Assembly: GCF_019042275.1 (NCBI RefSeq)
Contig: NZ_JAHQCW010000021.1
Location: 1 to 64,000, forward strand
Source of the DNA: Diplocloster agilis
GTDB lineage: Bacteria > Bacillota > Clostridia > Lachnospirales > Lachnospiraceae
Length of the DNA stretch: 64,000 nt
Direction of reading: 5' to 3'
The notes under the pieces were generated by a model. That model was not told where the DNA came from. It saw nothing but the letters and a program-made list of their open reading frames with translations, and did not search any database. The translations under genes and the position numbers were made by a program. Positions 59,684 to 64,000 of the stretch are shown here, piece after piece. Numbering within the stretch: position 1 is the first letter of the stretch; each line of letters begins with the position of its first letter.

Positions 59684-60753
59684 AGCGCCTCCGGTACCGC
59701 ATTTTTAAGCCGGATGATTTCCGGTTCGGTGTTGATGTCAGAATCCGCAGCCAGGTGTTTTATTAAGAATTCCAGGCTTTCCGGGGAGGTATCGTATCCG
59801 ATATCCCCAAGTGTCAGCGGCATATTCATACTGCGCATGATCGAGCGGACCTGTCCGATTTCGGATGAAGGGCACTGATTGAAGGCCATCTGTATGAGGA
59901 GCCCGACGGCGACCAGCTCGCCATGCAGGAAAGCGCCGCCCTTGAGCGTGTGATAATTCCGGATAAAGTCATAGGTGGCATGGGCGACGGCCAGCTGCCC
60001 GGAACCGTCCGCAAAGCCGCTGACGATGGATGTGTGCAGCAGATTTGTCAGAATCGCATCGTCAAATCGTCCGGAGGAACCGTTATTCCGATACAGATCC
60101 TCGTACTCGCCGGATAGAAACTCATAGATCCCTTTTGCGTTGATAATCTGTATGTATTCTTTCAGATCACAGCTTTGGTATCCGGTAACCTGTTTTTTGT
60201 GCAGGGACTCCGGATATTTTGCCATGGAATCCAGGATGCCTGCCGCCAGTGTGCGTTTGGGCGCGGTTGCGATCAAATCATGGTCGGCGATACAGACGTC
60301 GACTTCTTTTTTCAGATTGACGGCGGGAGCGCGCTGTCCCTTTTCATTATACATGATAGCTACCATGGAGGTAGCCGCGCAGGTAGCGATGGAGGAGGGA
60401 ACGGTGATAACCGGAAGGCCGGAAAAGACGGAAGCACATTTCACATTGTCGATACATTTGCCTCCGCCCACTGCCACCAGTACGCTGCAGGCATTCTCTT
60501 TTGCAGTATGAACGAACTCCATCGCCCGGTCTGTAGTACAAGGGCCGGTGTGGGTGAATGAGGTATAGGGGACGCCGTCCGCCTGAAATAGGGAAGCAGC
60601 GCAGTCCCAAAAGCGTTCTAGAGATGTTTTGCCTCCGATAATCAACGCTTTACCTCCCAATCTGCGGATCTCTCCGGGGAGATACGAAAGGGCCCCTCTG
60701 CCATGAAAAAATTTACCGCATCCGACTTTCAGTGGTGATATTTCTGCTTTCAT
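59680..60753 (-). CDS. GldA-like iron/zinc alcohol dehydrogenase
   Basis: About 357 residues from ATG 60753 (GGAGG upstream; the open frame to 60816 lacks one). NAD loop VAVGGGKCIDNVK; VPSSIATCAATSMVAIMY has Cys where GldA has the usual Asp-Ala of STDAP. The metal site is preserved: D in AAGILDSMAKYPE, H in VAHATYDF and H in FLHGELVAVG. It reduces a short aldehyde/ketone or oxidises a polyol (family knowledge). It is the first gene of the minus-strand LrgAB operon and is a paralog of the gene at 63205, which shares the TCAA change. Confidence 0.9.
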   Translation of the reverse strand: MKAEISPLKVGCGKFFHGRGALSYLPGEIRRLGGKALIIGGKTSLERFWDCAASLFQADGVPYTSFTHTGPCTTDRAMEFVHTAKENACSVLVAVGGGKCIDNVKCASVFSGLPVITVPSSIATCAATSMVAIMYNEKGQRAPAVNLKKEVDVCIADHDLIATAPKRTLAAGILDSMAKYPESLHKKQVTGYQSCDLKEYIQIINAKGIYEFLSGEYEDLYRNNGSSGRFDDAILTNLLHTSIVSGFADGSGQLAVAHATYDFIRNYHTLKGGAFLHGELVAVGLLIQMAFNQCPSSEIGQVRSIMRSMNMPLTLGDIGYDTSPESLEFLIKHLAADSDINTEPEIIRLKNAVPEAL

Positions 60754-60937
60754 AATTTCCTCCAGTGGCGCATGTACTGCGCCATAAATTAAAGTATGGG
60801 TGAACATGTTGTTCAACCTTTTTACTTCTGTTTCTAATCTCTTTTCCTATATATGGTTGCTCTTTTTTTGTGACGCCGAACCTATTTCCTTAAGTGAACG
60901 AAACAGTCGGAATCGTTATAAATTGTGAAATAGTTAC

Positions 60938-60950
60938 GACATCATACAAT
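60938..60950 (+). promoter_or_regulatory. GACATCATACAAT operator copy 1
   Basis: GACATCATACAAT, identical to the copy at 61209-61221. It lies ~185 bases upstream of the minus-strand dehydrogenase. It is a candidate GntR/FadR-type half-site. Confidence 0.55.
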
Positions 60951-61034
60951 TGTGAATGGCTATTTATAGAATAATCTAGGAATATTATTTTGTCAAGCGA
61001 ATAAAAAGATCACTTTTTCTTTTGCTATTTGAAT

Positions 61035-61047
61035 ATTGTATGATGGC
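61035..61047 (-). promoter_or_regulatory. GCCATCATACAAT operator copy 2
   Basis: The minus strand reads GCCATCATACAAT, one base different from copies 1 and 3, in inverted orientation. Confidence 0.5.
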
Positions 61048-61208
61048 AATCCTATACAAAGTGACGAGAATATTAATTAAAAGTAGTTCCATACAGCAAT
61101 AATCACAATAATTAAATGACGATTCTGTATAAATATCACAATAAATGAAAAATTATAAAGATTATATTGACAACTTAGTGAGAGCGATATATGCTAGGAA
61201 CATGAAAT

Positions 61209-61221
61209 GACATCATACAAT
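61209..61221 (+). promoter_or_regulatory. GACATCATACAAT operator copy 3
   Basis: GACATCATACAAT, ~99 bases before the first aldolase start. It probably overlaps or abuts that operon's promoter. Confidence 0.55.
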
Positions 61222-61319
61222 ATTACGTGTGGCAATTTCAAACACATATTTCTGAAATAGTTATTGTTTCAGCGGCAACACACTATTTGCGGAAGAAAGG
61301 TAAGGAGAAAAAGAGTCTT

Positions 61320-62195
61320 ATGGAAAAGAAATTTGAGGGAATCATTCCGCCGATTGTAACCCCGTTTGACGAGGACGGCGCTATTCATGAAACAATGCTC
61401 CGCAGCGAAATGAAGATCTGCATGGATGCGGGAGCGGACGGACTCAGTGTGGCGGGCAGCACCGGAGAGGGACCGACGATACGGGACGAAGAGTACGGGA
61501 CACTTATAAGAGCTGCCAAAGATTACGTATCCGGGGAACAGCCGGTCGTCTGCGGAATCATGAGAACCTGCACCAGAGATGCGGTGAAGTCCGGTCTGGC
61601 AGCAAAAGAAGCAGGGGCGGATGCCATCATGGTCACTCCGCCTGCCTACAATGTACTGGTACCCAACGAAGAGGGAATGTATGAGTTTTACCGGACTATT
61701 TCCCGGGAAGTAAAGCTTCCCATTATCATTTATAATGTGATTCCCCAGAATACGATTCTGCCGGGGCTGTATAAGCGTCTGCTGGACACCACGGATTATG
61801 TGATGGGAATCAAACAGAGTGTGGGCGGAATACAGGCGTTATATGCGGATATCATGTCGACGGGACAAAAGGGCCGGGTGTATGCAGCCACGGACGATAT
61901 GATTTTTTCCTGTTTTGAATTAGGGGCCGCGGGAGCCATCAGCGCGATTCTCTCCCTGTTCCCTGCAAAGTGCCGGCAGATGTGGGAATGCGCGCAGAGG
62001 AAAGAGCATGACAAAGGCCTGGCGATTCAGAACTCCTTGTATGACACCTGGCAGTGCATGGGAGGCAACCAGTTCCCAATCCGTTTGAAGTATGCGCTGC
62101 ATGTGTTGGGCCGGGAAACCGGATACTGCAGAAGCCCGATTACATATTTGCCTGAAGATGAGAAAACAAGAATTCGGGAAGCTTTACTGAAATAA
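61320..62195 (+). CDS. DapA-superfamily aldolase/dehydratase 1
   Basis: About 291 residues from ATG 61320, with AAGGAG 13 bases upstream. It is a TIM-barrel class I lyase: GSTGEG (47-52) at the carboxylate-binding loop, Tyr138 in IIIYNV and Schiff-base Lys165 in VMGIKQS. The DHDPS-type Arg after NxPx is absent (YNVIPQNTILP), so it is not a lysine-biosynthesis enzyme. It likely acts on a 2-keto-3-deoxy sugar acid or related pyruvate aldol. It heads the plus-strand operon with a second DapA paralog and a GldA-like dehydrogenase. Confidence 0.92.
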   Translation: MEKKFEGIIPPIVTPFDEDGAIHETMLRSEMKICMDAGADGLSVAGSTGEGPTIRDEEYGTLIRAAKDYVSGEQPVVCGIMRTCTRDAVKSGLAAKEAGADAIMVTPPAYNVLVPNEEGMYEFYRTISREVKLPIIIYNVIPQNTILPGLYKRLLDTTDYVMGIKQSVGGIQALYADIMSTGQKGRVYAATDDMIFSCFELGAAGAISAILSLFPAKCRQMWECAQRKEHDKGLAIQNSLYDTWQCMGGNQFPIRLKYALHVLGRETGYCRSPITYLPEDEKTRIREALLK

Positions 62196-62253
62196 ATCCA
62201 ACTTACACGGATTTATCGATAAAAGACTAATTTTATTATGGAGGAGATTAAAA

Positions 62254-63177
62254 ATGAACAAATTTGTAGAAAAATACGGACAGATTCTGCTTCCGCTGAT
62301 TACCCCCTATGATGAGGAAGAAAATGTGAACTACGGGACCTATGCGCAGCTGATCGATTATGTGGTGGAGAACGATCTGTGCGATTCCCTGATCGTGACC
62401 GGAACGACTGGGGAGGCAAGCCTTCTGACCTTCGACGAACGGGTAAAACTGATGGAGACGGCAGTAAAAGCGGCGGACGGAAGAAAACCGGTCATCGCCG
62501 GAACCGGCTGCGCTTCCACGAAAGAGACCATCGCCCTGACCAAAGAAGCGCAGCGGCTGGGGATCAAGACCTGCCTGATCGTGTGTCCCTTCTATAATAA
62601 ACCCACCCAGGCCGGGATCTATAACCATTTTGAAGAAGTGGCGAAGAACACCACCTGCGATATCATGTTATACAATATCCCGATCTTCGTCGGAGTTAAC
62701 ATGGAAGCGGAGACCGTAGCGCGTCTGGCTAAGATCCCCAATATTATCGGGATCAAGGATGAAGCGGGCATCAATCCCACGCAGGTCACAGACTTTTTCC
62801 TGGCGACGGAGAAGGAGGATCCGGATTTTGCCATCTACAACGGCGACGATGTTATGCTGCTTCCCACCATCGTGCAGGGAGCCATGGGGCTGGTCAGCGG
62901 CGGCGCGCATATTTTCGGTCATGAGATCCGCCGGATCTTTCAGGCGTTTGCCGAGGGAAAGAACGAGGAAGCAAAAGAGCTGTTCGTACCGATCTACCGG
63001 TTCTGTAAGACAACCGGGCAGAACGGAAGAATCCTTCCCAACTCTATCATGCGTCCGGCAATCGAGCTGGTAAGCGGTATCCATCTTGGGCCAGCCAGAA
63101 GCCCTCTGGCTCCCGCCACGAAGGAAGAAATGGATGTAACCGTGAACGTGTTAAAAGAGATCGGAAAAATTCAGTAA
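62254..63177 (+). CDS. DapA-superfamily aldolase/dehydratase 2
   Basis: A 307-residue class I lyase: VTGTTGEAS (48-56), CPFYNKPTQAG, Tyr140 in MLYNIP and Schiff-base Lys168 in IIGIKDEAG. The DHDPS arginine of the NxPxRT motif is missing (NIPIFVGVN), pointing away from dihydrodipicolinate synthase towards a keto-deoxy-acid, N-acetylneuraminate-like or other pyruvate aldolase. It is only distantly similar to the 61320 protein, so the pair may handle two steps or two epimers. AGGAGA precedes the start. Confidence 0.92.
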   Translation: MNKFVEKYGQILLPLITPYDEEENVNYGTYAQLIDYVVENDLCDSLIVTGTTGEASLLTFDERVKLMETAVKAADGRKPVIAGTGCASTKETIALTKEAQRLGIKTCLIVCPFYNKPTQAGIYNHFEEVAKNTTCDIMLYNIPIFVGVNMEAETVARLAKIPNIIGIKDEAGINPTQVTDFFLATEKEDPDFAIYNGDDVMLLPTIVQGAMGLVSGGAHIFGHEIRRIFQAFAEGKNEEAKELFVPIYRFCKTTGQNGRILPNSIMRPAIELVSGIHLGPARSPLAPATKEEMDVTVNVLKEIGKIQ

Positions 63178-63204
63178 TACTTGGATTTATAAGAGGTACA
63201 TAAA

Positions 63205-64000
63205 ATGGATGCAGCATATAAACTGGGAGCCGGACGGTATATCCAGATGCCGGGGGCGCTGAAACTGGCTGGTAAGGAGATTGGCAGATTTGGAACCAGG
63301 GTGTTTATCATCGGAGGGACGACTGCGTTATCCATCGTGGAAGATACGCTGCGAAAGAAGCTGGAAGAGAACCATCTTCAGTATGAATTCAGGACCTACA
63401 ACGGCTATACGGACAGGGAGACAGCCGCCGCGCTGGCTCAGTATGTGAGAGAGCAGGGATATGAGGTGGTGGCAGGAGCGGGAGGCGGCCGGATCATGGA
63501 TTTGGCGAAGGCTGTCGCGCACCTGGCCGGGACGCCGGTCATTACGATACCGACCAGCGCAGCCACCTGCGCGGCCTACACTCCCATGAGCGTGATGTAC
63601 ACGAAGGACGGAGCTGCTCTGGGCACGGCCGGCGGGAATTTCTACCATGAATATGAGGTGGACGCGGTTCTGGTGGATGAAGAGATTATGGTGCGGCAGC
63701 CTCCCAGATATGCCGCGGCCGGAATGTTGGACAGTATGGCAAAATATATCGAGATTCAGAACGGCCATGCGAAGATCGATGAGAATACGTTCAGCCTTGA
63801 GATGGATACCGCTTATACGCTGGCCGCCTATATTTACCGCATTCTGGAACGAAACTGCTTAAAGATCTATGGAGACATCCGGGATCACCGGCTGACCAGG
63901 GAAGTCCACGATTTCTTATATATTAATTTCGTACTGACCGGTTTCATCAGCGGCAGTTCCAAAGCGCTGGGACAGACGGCGCTGGCCCATGAGATGTATT
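63205..64000 (+). CDS. GldA-like alcohol dehydrogenase, cut by window end
   Basis: 265 residues are visible from ATG 63205; the C-terminus lies beyond the window. AGAGG is upstream. VIIGGTTALSIVEDT, VAGAGGGRIMDLAKAVA (NAD loop), IPTSAATCAAYTPMSVMYT with the same Cys-for-Asp change as the 59680 protein, AAGMLDSMAKYIE (metal Asp) and GQTALAHEMYY (first metal His region) are all present. It would reduce the aldehyde released by the aldolases, or oxidise the entry alcohol. It lies 27 bases after aldolase 2. Confidence 0.9.
   Translation, partial: MDAAYKLGAGRYIQMPGALKLAGKEIGRFGTRVFIIGGTTALSIVEDTLRKKLEENHLQYEFRTYNGYTDRETAAALAQYVREQGYEVVAGAGGGRIMDLAKAVAHLAGTPVITIPTSAATCAAYTPMSVMYTKDGAALGTAGGNFYHEYEVDAVLVDEEIMVRQPPRYAAAGMLDSMAKYIEIQNGHAKIDENTFSLEMDTAYTLAAYIYRILERNCLKIYGDIRDHRLTREVHDFLYINFVLTGFISGSSKALGQTALAHEMY

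Larger units (their letters stand above)
60754..61319. other. Gene-free divergent promoter region
   Basis: 566 very A/T-rich bases between the dehydrogenase (minus) and the aldolase (plus). It holds three copies of the GRCATCATACAAT motif (60938-60950, 61035-61047 minus, 61209-61221). The upstream in-frame codons before ATG 61320 have no ribosome site. No other gene is seen. Confidence 0.6.

Noticed and set aside
62254-63177. dapA (lysine biosynthesis) for the second lyase
   Set aside because: The arginine of the NxPxRT motif is missing and the neighbours are dehydrogenase/aldolase genes, not lysine genes.

Overview
The window (about 46-48% G+C by eye) reads as chromosome of a gut-type Lachnospiraceae/Clostridia bacterium. 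The grounds are the clostridial 23S rRNA 3' end, strong AGGAGG ribosome sites with many TTG/GTG starts, Gram-positive lipoprotein signals, ATPase-less CUT1 sugar importers, and an Rpn/YhgA-type nuclease. The genus cannot be fixed from the sequence alone. Almost everything here is accessory carbohydrate uptake and catabolism with local regulators. I see no phage, CRISPR array or intact IS element.

Layout. (1) 1-380: 23S rRNA end, then a tRNA-Trp with its own promoter and terminator. (2) 432-2741: Rpn-family nuclease and an orphan methyltransferase. (3) 2899-10214, minus strand: GH38 alpha-mannosidase, CUT1 importer (two permeases, binding lipoprotein) and a LacI repressor with a perfect 16-bp palindromic operator between its promoter and its ribosome site. 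(4) 10651-25560, plus strand: a long operon-like array with a CUT1 importer, an unusual LytS-like kinase carrying a pseudo-receiver, a LytTR regulator, an FGGY kinase, a DUF1537 kinase, a racemase-like protein, two isomerase-family proteins, a class II aldolase and a cytoplasmic GH5 glycosidase. (5) 25649-34850: two CUT1 permeases, an HlyD/MacA-like adaptor, a MacB-like membrane protein, an OmpR-type two-component system and a 789-residue lipoprotein fusing a propeller-like domain to a sugar-binding protein. Three TTAGAGA-N4-TTAGAGA direct repeats (11-bp period) lie before these three transcription units and suggest one regulon.

(6) 34859-35160: an unassigned, densely base-paired ~300-nt element, probably a structured RNA and possibly a mobile one. 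(7) 35328-38059: zinc-ribbon microprotein coupled to an ABC-F ATPase, then two overlapping XRE regulators with GGTAAA-type palindromes. (8) 38688-49863: sugar-acid cluster with hydroxyacid dehydrogenase, DgoK-type kinase, CUT2 importer, zinc alcohol dehydrogenase, IclR, RraA-like protein, KDPG-type aldolase, cyclase, GntR and HxlR. Four GATAATAC repeats fill the divergent promoter region. (9) 50065-54441: a second CUT2 importer and a VOC protein. (10) 54465-57766: LysR with a decayed LysR fragment, flavodoxin, aldo/keto reductase, cupin, and two inverted copies of a ~100-bp repeat carrying a terminator and a covarying hairpin. (11) 57772-64000: GntR, LrgB, LrgA and a GldA-like dehydrogenase diverge from two DapA-superfamily aldolases and a second GldA-like dehydrogenase cut by the window end. 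Three copies of a GRCATCATACAAT motif lie between them.

Together the genes import glycosides and acid sugars, cleave them in the cytoplasm, and convert the products by isomerase/kinase/aldolase or dehydrogenase/aldolase routes to triose phosphates, pyruvate and small aldehydes. Each block has its own sensor.
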